Shown one piece after another: positions 9,756 through 19,299 of a stretch of 64,000 nucleotides of DNA (the first letter of the stretch is position 1; each line of letters starts with the position of its first letter). The notes beneath the pieces are model-generated. The model did not search any database. It was not told the DNA's origin and worked only from the letters and a program-made list of their open reading frames with translations. Both the position numbers and the translations under genes were made by a program. Source of the stretch: Polyangia bacterium (GTDB lineage Bacteria > Myxococcota_A > Polyangia > Nannocystales > Nannocystaceae); NCBI GenBank assembly GCA_030429545.1, contig JAUIFF010000011.1, positions 232,113 through 296,112 on the forward strand. The letters are read 5' to 3'.

Positions 9756-10664
9756 TTAGATGGCGTCGTTCATGCGTGCGATCGTGTCGCGCGCAACTTT
9801 GATGCGGTCGGGTGGAACATCGCCGCTCGCCTTCGACAGGAAAGCTTCGAGATTTTCCGCCGCTTCCTTCCGTTTGCGCAACTCCGCGTAGGCCATGCCG
9901 AGGCCGAACAACACATCGATCATGTCGGGATCGATCGCTTTGGCCTTGGTGAACGCGTCGATCGCTTCTTTTGGACGGTTGAGCGACAGCAACGCGCGGC
10001 CGAGTCCGTTCCACATCCGAGCATCTTTATCGTTGATCTCGGTGCCGATCTCCAAGACACGCATCGCTACGTTGGCGTGACCGTAGTCGATGTACATGTT
10101 GCCGAGCTTGACGAAAGCCGGACTGTGGGTCGGTTTGAGCTCGATTGTCTTGCGGTACTCGACGTCGGCCTTGGTCGGCTGGTCGAGTTTCTCGTAGAGG
10201 ACCGCCGTCCGGTAGTGGGCCTTGTACAACCTTGGGTTGAGCTTGAGTGCGTCCTGAAACGACTGAATCGCCGCGTTGAACTTGGTCTCACGCTCGGCAC
10301 TGGAGACGCCGTCGGCGTTGCCCTGGGCCGACTGCGAGACACCCATCTCGTAGTAGTACTTGCCGTTGGGCGACTCGCTCATGTTTTCGATGGCACCGGC
10401 GAACGCCTTCTCCGCATCGACCCACTTTTGCTGCTTCTTATAGACTTGGCCCAGGGTGAAGTGGGCCGCAGCATGGGACTTATCCCTGGCGATCGCCTGC
10501 TGGAGAGCCTTCTCCGCACCACTGACGTTGCCTTTCTTAGACAACTCAATGGCCTCATTCATGAGTTTGATCGACTCCACACGCTCGCGACTTGCGAGGT
10601 TGCATGCAGGGACGGAGATCGAGAACGAGATGACGAGGGCCGCAAGCAGCGTAATTCGACGCAT
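9756..10664 (-). CDS. TPR lipoprotein located between gltG-like and gltI-like genes
   Basis: A 302-residue protein. The ATG at 10664 is preferred over an upstream in-frame start because it is preceded by GGAAAGG 5 nt away and opens a lipoprotein signal peptide with lipobox V-P-A-C (Cys21). The remainder is TPR-like: helical repeats over residues 28-100, a longer insert, then regular repeats to residue 290 with motifs such as A-x-x-x-Y-x-K-x-I-E-L-K-P. Predicted to be membrane-anchored on the periplasmic side, probably in the outer membrane (inference). In the M. xanthus cluster this slot holds gltH, a predicted outer-membrane protein; this gene is not obviously that, so it may be an extra or replacement subunit. 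It has its own upstream gap of about 420 bp and a downstream hairpin, so it may be a single transcription unit. Confidence 0.85.
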   Translation of the reverse strand: MRRITLLAALVISFSISVPACNLASRERVESIKLMNEAIELSKKGNVSGAEKALQQAIARDKSHAAAHFTLGQVYKKQQKWVDAEKAFAGAIENMSESPNGKYYYEMGVSQSAQGNADGVSSAERETKFNAAIQSFQDALKLNPRLYKAHYRTAVLYEKLDQPTKADVEYRKTIELKPTHSPAFVKLGNMYIDYGHANVAMRVLEIGTEINDKDARMWNGLGRALLSLNRPKEAIDAFTKAKAIDPDMIDVLFGLGMAYAELRKRKEAAENLEAFLSKASGDVPPDRIKVARDTIARMNDAI

Positions 10665-11087
10665 TAGTACCTTTCCCAGCGCAGGGCCCGGGGATGATAG
10701 CGGCGGCATTGCCTGGTGACAAGCAGTGAGATGATCCGCACGACGGGTGGGGCAAACGCGCAGTCAGAGCACCCACAACATCCAGAAATGGAAGGGATCG
10801 TGTCTAGTCCCTGTTTAGACCGGTTGCCAGGTGGCGGGCTTGGCCCAACGCCAGCGGAGTGAGAATGCCCCCAAACGAAAAGAGCGATCCCCCGGGCCCG
10901 AGCTCGAGCGCCACGACAGACGTCGCCGCGACGACGCGCGTACAGATCGTGTATACACAAAATTATTGATGCATAATCACAAATCCTGTCGTCTCTTTGG
11001 TCTGACCAAACGCGTGGCGATGCACGGATGTTTCAACCAAACAAAAAGCCCGGGGTAACCCGGGCCTTTGTAGCTGCAAGCTCTTGC
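10665..11087. other. Intergenic region with gltG terminator and AT-rich TGTATACA segment
   Basis: A 423-bp gap. It contains the gltG terminator (11043-11069), a TGYANNTRCA site (11069-11078) and a notably AT-rich stretch at about 10949-10990 around TGTATACA, in otherwise GC-rich DNA. That stretch could be the promoter region of the TPR lipoprotein gene, but I cannot assign -35/-10 boxes with confidence. No gene is seen. Confidence 0.5.
11043..11069 (-). terminator. Rho-independent terminator of the gltG-like gene
   Basis: GCCCGGG (11048-11054) and CCCGGGC (11059-11065) form a perfect 7-bp stem with a 4-nt loop. On the minus strand it is followed by a run of five T. It lies about 20 nt beyond the stop at 11088. 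Confidence 0.85.
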
Positions 11088-13184
11088 TTAGCCTGGTTGC
11101 AGCACGAAGGGGTAACCGACGATGACGTTGCCGCCACCACGCGGTTTGGGGAACTTCCAGCGGCGCACAGCCTTGGCGATGCAGTTGCCGACCGATGCGT
11201 CCTTGAGTGTCGAGGACTGGACCACCGCGCTGGGAACCTTGCCGGTTGGGCCAATGGTGAACTGGACCACAACGCGACCCTTGAGGTTGGGGTCTTTGGA
11301 CAGGCCGGTGTTGTAGCAGTGACGAACCTCGTTGATGTGGGCGCGGACAATCCGGCGAATGATGTCCTTGTCGAGTGCACCGGTGACCTTTGCCTTGGCT
11401 TGGCGAACCTTGGGCACACGCTTGCCACGACCACCGAAACCTGCACCGGAGCCACGACCGTAACCGGAGCCGGAGCCACCGCCACCGCCCTTACCGATAA
11501 GGCCGGTGTTGCCGAGACCGATGGTGCCTTCACCGGTACCACCACCACCACGGCCGGTACCAACAAGACCAAGACCACCGACACCGTAGGCTTCGCCAAC
11601 TTCTGAACCGGTCAGACCACCCCAGACATCGGCGTCGTCGTTACCCACAGCAAACGCACCACCGTAGGGCGAAGCCAAGAAGTGGCCGCTGTCCTGGGCC
11701 ATGACACCCAAGATACCGGCTTGGCGTGCAGCCATCTCTGGGTCGAAGTTACGGGCCATTTGCGGGATCGCATTCTTCGGTCCCTTCATGGCGTAAAGGC
11801 CAGATTTTTGCTTCGAGGTGGGCTTACCCATTTTGCCCTCTTCGCCCTTGTGACGCTGGCCAGTACCACCGGCTTCGTCATCGGAGTTCTCCATGTCCTC
11901 CGGGGGCGGCTCTTCTTCTTCAGGGGGCTTATCGGGCTGGTTGAGGTAGCCGACAAAGCGGTTGTCCTCTTCCATTTCGTCGAACGAAAGTTCGCCGGCA
12001 TCGGCGGGAACAAGTTGCGACAGCAAGATCAGGCTGCCGATAACCGCCATCGAGCCACCGTTGTATAGCCAAAAAGGTTTGTCCGTCTCGGACCCACCGG
12101 CGATCACGGCACCGGGTGGCACCGAGTTGACGTAGAAGGTGAGGTCTTTGTACTGCACGCGGCAGTTGGCCCCGGGCGGCAGTGGGAACGAGTAAGAAGC
12201 ACCACCGGCACCCGCGCGACCCGAGCTCACAAGTTGCTCGAGCGAGATGGTCTGACCTTCAAACGAAACCTCGCCGGTCATGCCCTGGGTGAAGTTGAGG
12301 GAGAAGTCGCCATCGCCACGGACCAGCGGGAATGCGGCCGAATCGGGCAGACCTTCGGGCGGCACGTGGAAGGATGCCGCGTGTCCCTCACCGATGGTGT
12401 AGTTGCGGTTGACAACATCGCTGAGGCGAATGACGCCGGCTGTGAACGGAACAAGACCAAGCAGGGTCAGGGCAATGCCAACGCTACCCAGGCCGGTACC
12501 CGGACGTTGTGGCATCGGGGTGCCCTCTTCCTTGGCCTTGATCACACCTTCTTTGTAGGAGTTCCAGTCGCGGGTGGCTTCGTAGCCAAACAGGGCGACG
12601 CCGCCGATGACCAACACACCACCGAGGACAGCCCAAAGTGGCGCAGTGGCCTTCTTGCTCTTGATTTGGCCAACGTGCTGAACATCGAGAACCGTGGACC
12701 CATACATGGCCACGACCTCAGCAACCCGACTACCATCTTGGACTTCGAATTCACTTGCGTCGATTTGGATCGGTGCACGAGCCGGTGCATGTGCAACTGG
12801 TGCAGCTGCAACTGCTGCCATCGGCGCGGCCGCGGCTGCTGCCATCGGCACGGGAGCCGGTGCAGCTGCAACGGGTTGCGGCGCAACAAATCCAACTTCG
12901 AGGCGATAGGGGCCAAACTGGAGAACATCGCCGTCACCGAGGATGGCGTTTTTATCGATCCGCTGGCCGTTGAGTCCGGTACCGGTTCCACTCCCCAAGT
13001 CGATGACGCGCACATCCTCGCCGGAGACTTCGATCACCGCGTGCATGCGAGCGACGGAGTCATCGTCGAGGCAGACGTGGCTGCTCTTGAGCTTGCCGAT
13101 CTTGATGACATCCTGTGAGAGCGTTTTCGTTTCGACGAGCTGGTCGCCGTAATAAACATTGATGGAGAGTGTCTTGTTAGACAT
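11088..13184 (-). CDS. gltG: GltG/PglI-like FHA protein with AgmX/PglI (TonB-type) C-terminal domain
   Basis: A 698-residue protein. Residues about 22-100 form an FHA phosphothreonine-binding domain (I-G-K-L-K-S-S-H, then L-G-S-G-T-G-T-G-L-N-G). An Ala/Pro-rich linker follows, then hydrophobic segments near 183-205, 230-255 and 372-395, a Gly-rich flexible region (about 500-600), and a C-terminal domain of about 95 residues (603-698) of the AgmX/PglI type (R-R-I-V-R-A-H, H-C-Y-N-x-G-L, W-K-F-P-K-P). In M. xanthus GltG/PglI is an inner-membrane gliding protein with cytoplasmic FHA and periplasmic TonB-like parts, thought to link the motor to the cell envelope. The FHA domain could read phosphorylation by one of the many Ser/Thr kinases (inference). 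AAGGA precedes the ATG at 13184. Neighbouring gltF/E/D-like genes support the call; the paralogue AgmX/GltJ and sporulation NfsG are alternatives. Confidence 0.85.
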   Translation of the reverse strand: MSNKTLSINVYYGDQLVETKTLSQDVIKIGKLKSSHVCLDDDSVARMHAVIEVSGEDVRVIDLGSGTGTGLNGQRIDKNAILGDGDVLQFGPYRLEVGFVAPQPVAAAPAPVPMAAAAAAPMAAVAAAPVAHAPARAPIQIDASEFEVQDGSRVAEVVAMYGSTVLDVQHVGQIKSKKATAPLWAVLGGVLVIGGVALFGYEATRDWNSYKEGVIKAKEEGTPMPQRPGTGLGSVGIALTLLGLVPFTAGVIRLSDVVNRNYTIGEGHAASFHVPPEGLPDSAAFPLVRGDGDFSLNFTQGMTGEVSFEGQTISLEQLVSSGRAGAGGASYSFPLPPGANCRVQYKDLTFYVNSVPPGAVIAGGSETDKPFWLYNGGSMAVIGSLILLSQLVPADAGELSFDEMEEDNRFVGYLNQPDKPPEEEEPPPEDMENSDDEAGGTGQRHKGEEGKMGKPTSKQKSGLYAMKGPKNAIPQMARNFDPEMAARQAGILGVMAQDSGHFLASPYGGAFAVGNDDADVWGGLTGSEVGEAYGVGGLGLVGTGRGGGGTGEGTIGLGNTGLIGKGGGGGSGSGYGRGSGAGFGGRGKRVPKVRQAKAKVTGALDKDIIRRIVRAHINEVRHCYNTGLSKDPNLKGRVVVQFTIGPTGKVPSAVVQSSTLKDASVGNCIAKAVRRWKFPKPRGGGNVIVGYPFVLQPG

Positions 13185-13309
13185 GGGTCAGTCCTTGGTC
13201 GTCGGTTCCGGGGACGATGACAGCGGGATACGCCGAAGGTTCCCGCAGATGAAAGTTTTTATTTAACGACTTGTGAGCCTTCGCACCGATTTGTCGCAGT
13301 GAAAACACA

Positions 13310-13347
13310 AAGCGATCCCCTGCCCATTGCGGCAGTTGGATCGCCTT
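13310..13347 (-). terminator. Terminator-like hairpin after the gltF-like gene
   Basis: GCGATCC (13312-13318) pairs with GGATCGC (13338-13344), with an inner CTGCC/GGCAG stem and flanking AAAG/CTTT. It lies between the stop at 13383 and the gltG-like start at 13184. Confidence 0.55.
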
Positions 13348-13382
13348 TCGAATGCGTCTTCACAGGTGGTCGAAGCCGGGGC

Positions 13383-13658
13383 TCAGACGTCGTTGGCCAT
13401 TTTGATGAGTTCGGCGATGAAGTGCGGCCGAATGGTGATCAAGCTGGCGTGCTTGGTACGCCCGCGGGAGGCGATGTTGGCACCCTCAGGAGAAAGCAAC
13501 TCACCGTCGACGTTGTCGTCTTCGAAGTCGTAGACGGTGTCACCGGAAGTGTTTTTCCCACGCTGAGCCGATGCATCGGCGTCGGTGTCGGACCCCTGGG
13601 CAAAGGCGGTGGAAGACGTCAAAAGAATGGCGAGCGATGAAACGATAGCGATGCGCAT
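13383..13658 (-). CDS. Small secreted protein, GltF/CglF-like
   Basis: A 91-residue protein from the ATG at 13658, which has GAGG 8 nt upstream. An upstream in-frame start at 13679 would add seven residues ahead of the signal peptide. A typical signal peptide ends near A-F-A/Q-G. The mature part is short and acidic at first (D-T-D-A-D), then has V-Y-D-F-E-D-D, a Gly/Pro stretch, and S-L-I-T-I-R-P-H-F-I-A-E-L-I-K-M. In M. xanthus a small periplasmic gene (gltF, I believe the same as cglF) sits between gltE and gltG, exactly as here. I recognise the position and general size; the sequence match should be checked. No catalytic motif is visible. Confidence 0.7.
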   Translation of the reverse strand: MRIAIVSSLAILLTSSTAFAQGSDTDADASAQRGKNTSGDTVYDFEDDNVDGELLSPEGANIASRGRTKHASLITIRPHFIAELIKMANDV

Positions 13659-13791
13659 GTGAGTACCTCGTTGCCGCAAACGGACAACTCACTCGGGAGT
13701 TTTTGGATTTTAGCCCCGGGCCGTGAGCCTTGTAAACCCACAAACCACGGCTGCAAGCCAAACAACTTCGACGTGGCAGATCTCTGCAACG

Positions 13792-13821
13792 AAAAAAGGC
13801 GACCCGAGGGCCGCCCTTTTC
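13792..13821 (-). terminator. Terminator after the gltE-like gene
   Basis: A GC-rich stem with one bulge and a CTCG loop is flanked by AAAAGG and CCTTTTTT on the minus strand, directly after the stop at 13837. It would partly insulate gltE from the downstream gltF-like gene. Confidence 0.7.
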
Positions 13822-13836
13822 TTGGCAAGAAGTTGC

Positions 13837-15297
13837 CTACTTCGCGCCGTCTTTTTTGGCGTCGTCCTTGGGTGCATCCGCCGGCGGTGCCGCCGGTTGG
13901 TTGGCCGCATCCATTGCCTGTTGCTCGAGCTTGAGCAGACGCTCGCGTTCTTTGCGATCTTGCTCCTCTTGCAACTTCGCCATCTTGGCGGCCTCGGCCT
14001 CGAGACGCTTCATCTCAGCCATGATGTCAAAGCTCTCGTCGATGTTGGCGATACTGTCCTTGGCCAGCAGCACCTTCTCGGCCATGTCCTTGTTGGAGCC
14101 CGACATCGAGATGAACTTGTTGTAGTGCTTCTTGGCCGTGTTCCAGGCCTTCTTTTGACCGGCTTCGTCGATGTCGTCGGTCACTGCCAGGTGCTCCTGG
14201 TAAAGCACGCCCAGGTTGTAGTACGGCCGTGGATCCTTGCCATCGAGCTTGGCGGCCTTGTTGTACGACTTCTCGGCGTCCTTGAGCTTTTTGAGCCCGC
14301 GTTGGGCAACGCCCAGGGCAATGTGTGCCTCGACGTTCTTCTTGTACTGCGGGTTTTTGAGGGCGATCTCCAAGCTCTTTTCGGCCTGTGCATAGTCACG
14401 GAACCGAATCGAGATGAACGCGATGTTGAGATTCGCCTCGGCGTGTTGGGGATTGACTCGAACGGCCTCTTTGAACGACTTGAGTGCGTTGACCTGGTCG
14501 TCCTGTTCGAGGATCAAAAGCCCATTGATGTTGTAGAGCGCGGCGCTCTCGAGCTTTTGCTCTTTGAGCACGCGGATGCCCTGGTTGACGACCAAGTTCG
14601 CCAACACCAGGTAGGACTTGTCCTTGAGAATCCCGCGGTCGTAGTACAGGCGAGCGAGGTTCTCGTAGGCTTTTTGGTTGTTCGAGTCGAGTGCGAGGAC
14701 AGTTTGAATCGAGGACTCAGCCTCTTTGAACGCCTCGGCTGACTGGTTGTCACGAAACACGTTGCGGGCGAGGCCTGCGACGTTGTTGCGTGCCGCCCGG
14801 GCCTGACGCTTGTTGGCGTTGACCCCCTTGCGGAACATGTCGAGCGCTTTGCTGTCCTGGCCCTTTTTCCAGTACAGCACGCCCAGGTTGTTGTAGGGCA
14901 GGTCGTACTTCGGGCTGTTCGCCATTACCTCGCGGTAGATCTTCTCCGCCTTTTCGGTGTCGCCACACTCGTGCCACACCGCGCCGGCGTTGAACTGGGC
15001 AACAGCCATTTGCTTACCGTGGGTCTTGTAGACCTTTGTAAATGCATTGGCTGCCTTTTCACACTCACCGCCCGAAACCTTGCCGTCGGACTTTGCCGAT
15101 TTGTACACGGCAACGGCCTTGGCGAAGTCTTCCTTGGCCTCGGCCGAAGCCTTGGTCGGGTCGGAAGTTTTGCCACCCGGACCACCGTTGTTGGTGGTTC
15201 CGTCCGGGTTTTTGGTGCCTTTTTTGTCCTTGTCGCCGCATGCCGTGAGGCTGACTGCGAGAAGACCGATTCCTAGAATTTTGGTCAAGTTGCGCAT
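13837..15297 (-). CDS. gltE: GltE/AglT-like TPR lipoprotein
   Basis: A 486-residue protein. A lipoprotein signal peptide ends in the lipobox L-T-A-C (Cys20), followed by a charged Lys/Gly/Thr-rich spacer (residues 21-50). Residues about 60-430 are TPR-like, with several A-x-x-x-Y/F-x-x-A and N-x-A-Y-x-x-G-V-L-Y type helices. The tail has a Glu/Arg/Lys-rich helix and an Ala/Pro/Asp-rich C-terminus. In M. xanthus GltE (AglT) is an outer-membrane TPR lipoprotein needed for gliding, and NfsE is its sporulation relative. GGAGG 6 nt before the ATG at 15297 fixes the start. It begins 32 nt after the GltD-like stop, so the two are probably co-transcribed. The fairly conventional TPR content means other TPR lipoproteins cannot be excluded on sequence alone. 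Confidence 0.85.
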   Translation of the reverse strand: MRNLTKILGIGLLAVSLTACGDKDKKGTKNPDGTTNNGGPGGKTSDPTKASAEAKEDFAKAVAVYKSAKSDGKVSGGECEKAANAFTKVYKTHGKQMAVAQFNAGAVWHECGDTEKAEKIYREVMANSPKYDLPYNNLGVLYWKKGQDSKALDMFRKGVNANKRQARAARNNVAGLARNVFRDNQSAEAFKEAESSIQTVLALDSNNQKAYENLARLYYDRGILKDKSYLVLANLVVNQGIRVLKEQKLESAALYNINGLLILEQDDQVNALKSFKEAVRVNPQHAEANLNIAFISIRFRDYAQAEKSLEIALKNPQYKKNVEAHIALGVAQRGLKKLKDAEKSYNKAAKLDGKDPRPYYNLGVLYQEHLAVTDDIDEAGQKKAWNTAKKHYNKFISMSGSNKDMAEKVLLAKDSIANIDESFDIMAEMKRLEAEAAKMAKLQEEQDRKERERLLKLEQQAMDAANQPAAPPADAPKDDAKKDGAK

Positions 15298-15329
15298 GGT
15301 TTTCCTCCAACTTTCGCTAAACGGACGAC

Positions 15330-18300
15330 TTACTTCTCCGCGTCTTTGGTTTTTTCCTTGGCTTCCTTGTCCTTTTTGCCGGTCAAGGAGAGCTTGCGCT
15401 TCTCGCCTTCAAGGTCGAGCTGGACCTCCACCCGGTCGGGTGTTGGTGCGGTGTATTGCGACTCCCCGAAGATTTCGTTGGTCGACGGGTATTTGTCGGG
15501 CTCACGCTGCTGCAACTCCTCCTCGCACATGCGCGAGAACTCGTTGAAGAACTGGTATTGCGTGGAGCGGTCGAGGCAGTAGGTGAACTTCTCTTTGGCG
15601 CTCTTCTCGATGGGCACAGCCTTGTCGCTGAGAGCATCGCAGTAGGCGAAGAACTCGTCTTCGGTCTTGAAGCTCTTGGGCACCTCGGCGCGGTAGAGCT
15701 GGTCGGCGAAGTTCTGCGAGACCATGGCCGAACGGGCAGCTGCGGCCAACATCCAGTACGGACTTTGCTTGGCGTTGACGACTCCGTCGTAGGCCTTGAT
15801 CAGCTCCTCACCGAGTTTGAGCTTCTTCTCCATGAACGCGGTGAAGCGTTTGACCGAATCTTCCTTGGCCTTGACCTGCTCTTTGTACTCCCTTTCCCAT
15901 TTGGGAATGCCGGAGTCCTTTTTGTAATCCTCGACGTAGAAGTTGAGGTTGCCGGGCATTTCGACCTGCAAGTACTCCTCGTACTTGACGTCGGCCTGGT
16001 AGACCTGGCTCATGGCGACCGCGTTGCGGTAGTCCTCGATGCGCCGGCGATCCTCGCCACCGCTCTCGGAAGTCGGGATTTTGACCCCGCCCTTTGCCAG
16101 TTTGAGGACCGTCGAGAAGTACTTTTGGGCTTCCTTGGCCTTCTTCTTGTCGCGCTCGTAGACGGTGACGATGCCTGAGGTTGAGCTACCGCAGAACTTG
16201 TCGAGGACGACCTTTTTCTTGCCGCCGCTGCCTTCGTTGTCCTTCTTTTTACGCTTGGCGCGTTTGGCCTGCTGCTTGAGCTTCTTGGCCCGCTTACGTG
16301 CGGCCTCACCGGCCTGGGCACGCTTACGTTTGATGGACATGCAACTGTCGTAGAGCAGACCCTTGGAGCAGGACTGCCGCCACAGGATTTGTCCGATCGA
16401 TGCTTCTGCAACGATTCGACGATCGGTGCCACCCTTCTTGGCGTAGGTCTTGAGGTACGCCTTGGCGTGGCTCATACGCTCGTCGTCGGTCTTGAGCGTG
16501 TCGACCTTCGACCAGAAGATCTTCGCAGCTTTTTGCGGGTTCTTCTTTTTGTAGATCGACTCGAACTTGCCGAGGTTTTCCTCTGCCTGTGCCTCCTGGC
16601 CCAGGCCGAGGCGGAACAGGTAGGCGTTTTGCAGCTTCGCCGGCGACTTCTCGTCTTTTTTGTACTTCTCTGCGTAGGCCTCGAGGCGCTCCGCAGCCTT
16701 CTCGTACATGGCGATACCCTGGTAGTTGTCACCGAGGTAGTCGAGCGTCTTTTGGTAGTGCTCGCTGTCGGGGAACTTCTGCAACAGGATCTTGCGGAAG
16801 CGGACGGCCTGACCAACCAGGAATGCAGCCTCGTAACAAAGCGTCGCGTTCCAGATCAGGGTGTCGGCCTTTTCGTGCCCGTCGCCGTAGTCGTTGTAGA
16901 TCTCGAGGAAGGTCTCGGCGCAGCGCTCGTAGCCCTTGATGTCGCCGTTGCGGCCCTCTTCGAGGTAGGCCATGCCCTTCTTCCAGCGGATACCCGCAAG
17001 CAGGCGAGGAATGGCTTCTTTGAGCTGTTCGGCCTCAGGATGATCCCAGACTTTCATCTTTTTCATCTTGTTGGCCCAGGTCTCGAGCTCTTCGCCGGCC
17101 TTGAGGGTTTGCTCGGGGGTGTTGCCCTTGGCGACCCACTTGATGGTCAACAAGTCGAGCAACATCTCGGAGCACCAGGCTGCGTAGATGGACCCGTCGA
17201 ACTTGGTCACCATCTCCATGAGGAGTGGTTTGGCCTCGTCGAACTTGTTGTGGATCATCATGAGTTTGACCTCATGATAGGCAATCTTCGGAAGTTCCTT
17301 GTCCTTCGGATCTTTGACGAACTTCTTGTAGATTTTGTAGGCCTCGAGCATCGACGACTCGTCGTCGGTGTACGGCGACTCAGGGAACTCAGTGCTTGTA
17401 TCTACAGATGAGTTCTTGTCGCGTTTGACCTTCTTCTTTTTCTTTTTGTCCTTGTAGACACAAACACCTTCGGAGTTGGTCTTACAGGCCTTGGACTGGC
17501 CGCCGGTCTCGTCGTACTCGAGGGCGTTTTTCATGGCCAGCATCTGGGCGTAGGCCGCGTCCTGCGTGTACTTACCGTCGGGCTTGAGCTCCAACACCTT
17601 GACGAACTCGTCGTGGGCGTCGCGGAACTTCTTGAGGCCAGCTTCTTTGGTCTCTTTTTTGGCGACCAGGTAACCGGCACGGGCCCACAGCAGCTCGGCG
17701 TAGTAGAGCTGAAGCTCGTAGGCGTCCTTGTCCTTGGGGAAGGTCGCAAGGAAGCCCTTGTATGCCTTTTCGGCCAGGCCGTAGGTGTCTTCGTTTTTGG
17801 TCTTCTCGGCCTCGTCGTGCCAGACGGTGGCCATCTGCTTCATGGTGTCGAGGGTTTCATCGCGACACTTGCGCTTGATCGACTTTTTGAAACTGCCGTC
17901 CCGGAACTTGGTCCAGTACTCGCCGAGCTTGGACGTCTCCTGCCACTGCACGCCCTTGTTATCGGTGGCAAGGGCATTGATGACGATCCGGCCCTGCCAC
18001 TCACAGGTCGCAGGATCGTCGCCGTAGAGGTCTTGCAACTTCTTGTAGACGAACGTTGACTCGGTGTACTTACCACTGCCGAAGTAGCGGACCGCGAGCA
18101 ACTCCATCATCTTGCGCGACATGTCCTCTTCTTTTTTGGGACCGTTGCCGTACTTGGTGAAGAAGTCCCAGGCCTTAGTTGTACTACCAACTTGTGAGTA
18201 GGCCTGGACCATGTCGCGGCGAGCGTCGCGGCGCAGCTGCTTGGCATTGGCTTCGCTACCAGCACGGCCCTCCAAGGTGGCCTTGATGGTATTGACGAAG

Positions 18301-19208
18301 TACTGCAGGCTGAGGTCGTAACGCGGCTCGGCGGTGCCGATCGGGTTGAGGTGACACCACGCCATCTTGTAGAGGGCGTAGGCGTAGACCGGGCTGTCCT
18401 TGAAGGTGATGACCTTCTCGTACAGCTTGAGCGCCTCGGCGATCTGCTGGTTGTTGAAGTAGTAATCTGCAAAGCTCAGGTAGGCGTTGGGGATGTACTT
18501 GCTGTTCGGGTAGTTCTGAATCAGCTTGACGTAGGCGGCCTTCATCTCCGTCTCGCGCTTGAGCTGCCCGAGCTCGAACGCATAGAAGTAAAGGGCCTCG
18601 GCCTGGCGGCTGTACTTTTGCAGCTCCTGCTTTTCAGTGAGGTGCTTGTACAACTTGACAGCGCTCTCAGAGGCCGACTTGGCCTGCTTGATGAACTTGC
18701 GCTGTTTGGCCTTGAGCTGTTTGGCCTGCGTTTTTTTGCCGGCCTCTTCCGCGTCGTAGATCTTCTCGTACAGCGAACCTTCTTGGAGCTCGAAGTACGC
18801 CTTCTTCTCGAGGAAGTGATCGGCGAGGCGGAACACCAGGTCCGGATAGTCCGGGTGGTTGATGTCGGTGGCCTGCAACAGGCGTTGGAGCTGCTTGATC
18901 TGTGTATCAGCAATCTCCTGCTTGACCGCCTCACGCTTCTTGGCGAAAGCTGCCCCTTCGAGCATCTGCACCTTGCGTTTGTCGCGGGCTTCCTGTTTTT
19001 TCTGCTCTTCTTTGAACTTGGTGTCGAGCGTAGCTTTTGCCTTGATCTTGCTCGACTTGCGTTTGTAACGGACGTTGCTCTTCTTCGCGTCGCCGGCGGC
19101 TTCCTCGGCGTGAGCAGTCACGCTGGTGAAACCGATGATGGCGGCGAGGCAGGCTGCACTCGCCCACTTCAACTTGCGGATCTTTCGAGATGCTTGCGAC
19201 CTGTTCAT
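15330..19208 (-). CDS. gltD: GltD/AgmU-like large periplasmic TPR-rich protein
   Basis: A 1292-residue protein with a long basic signal peptide ending A-H-A/E-E (residues 1-35). Residues 36-110 are very rich in Lys, Glu and Ala (likely coiled coil). They are followed by long arrays of helical TPR-like or solenoid repeats (e.g. L-V-F-R-L-A-D-H-F, then L-Y-F-Y-A-F-E-L-G-Q-L). Lys-rich stretches occur at about 595-605 (poly-Lys) and 965-985, and the C-terminal tail is again Lys/Glu-rich. In M. xanthus GltD (AgmU, about 1200 residues) is a TPR protein of the gliding machinery directly upstream of gltE, and NfsD is its sporulation relative. Length, signal peptide, repeats and position all fit. GAAGAGG lies just before the ATG at 19208. 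No enzymatic motif is visible; a structural or scaffold role is inferred. Confidence 0.8.
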   Translation of the reverse strand: MNRSQASRKIRKLKWASAACLAAIIGFTSVTAHAEEAAGDAKKSNVRYKRKSSKIKAKATLDTKFKEEQKKQEARDKRKVQMLEGAAFAKKREAVKQEIADTQIKQLQRLLQATDINHPDYPDLVFRLADHFLEKKAYFELQEGSLYEKIYDAEEAGKKTQAKQLKAKQRKFIKQAKSASESAVKLYKHLTEKQELQKYSRQAEALYFYAFELGQLKRETEMKAAYVKLIQNYPNSKYIPNAYLSFADYYFNNQQIAEALKLYEKVITFKDSPVYAYALYKMAWCHLNPIGTAEPRYDLSLQYFVNTIKATLEGRAGSEANAKQLRRDARRDMVQAYSQVGSTTKAWDFFTKYGNGPKKEEDMSRKMMELLAVRYFGSGKYTESTFVYKKLQDLYGDDPATCEWQGRIVINALATDNKGVQWQETSKLGEYWTKFRDGSFKKSIKRKCRDETLDTMKQMATVWHDEAEKTKNEDTYGLAEKAYKGFLATFPKDKDAYELQLYYAELLWARAGYLVAKKETKEAGLKKFRDAHDEFVKVLELKPDGKYTQDAAYAQMLAMKNALEYDETGGQSKACKTNSEGVCVYKDKKKKKKVKRDKNSSVDTSTEFPESPYTDDESSMLEAYKIYKKFVKDPKDKELPKIAYHEVKLMMIHNKFDEAKPLLMEMVTKFDGSIYAAWCSEMLLDLLTIKWVAKGNTPEQTLKAGEELETWANKMKKMKVWDHPEAEQLKEAIPRLLAGIRWKKGMAYLEEGRNGDIKGYERCAETFLEIYNDYGDGHEKADTLIWNATLCYEAAFLVGQAVRFRKILLQKFPDSEHYQKTLDYLGDNYQGIAMYEKAAERLEAYAEKYKKDEKSPAKLQNAYLFRLGLGQEAQAEENLGKFESIYKKKNPQKAAKIFWSKVDTLKTDDERMSHAKAYLKTYAKKGGTDRRIVAEASIGQILWRQSCSKGLLYDSCMSIKRKRAQAGEAARKRAKKLKQQAKRAKRKKKDNEGSGGKKKVVLDKFCGSSTSGIVTVYERDKKKAKEAQKYFSTVLKLAKGGVKIPTSESGGEDRRRIEDYRNAVAMSQVYQADVKYEEYLQVEMPGNLNFYVEDYKKDSGIPKWEREYKEQVKAKEDSVKRFTAFMEKKLKLGEELIKAYDGVVNAKQSPYWMLAAAARSAMVSQNFADQLYRAEVPKSFKTEDEFFAYCDALSDKAVPIEKSAKEKFTYCLDRSTQYQFFNEFSRMCEEELQQREPDKYPSTNEIFGESQYTAPTPDRVEVQLDLEGEKRKLSLTGKKDKEAKEKTKDAEK

Positions 19209-19261
19209 GGACCTCTTCCCTCTCTTGACGTCAGCCCACTTCAGGGGCTGGAAACACGACT

Positions 19262-19284
19262 AGGGGGCCGCGCGCTGGCCCCCT
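19262..19284. other. Strong intercistronic hairpin
   Basis: A perfect 8-bp inverted repeat (AGGGGGCC and GGCCCCCT) with a 7-nt loop lies between the stop at 19300 and the next start at 19208. There is no T-tract, so it may be a processing or partial-attenuation hairpin that sets the stoichiometry of the two products (inference). Confidence 0.5.
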
Positions 19285-19299
19285 GTTGCCGTATTGCGA

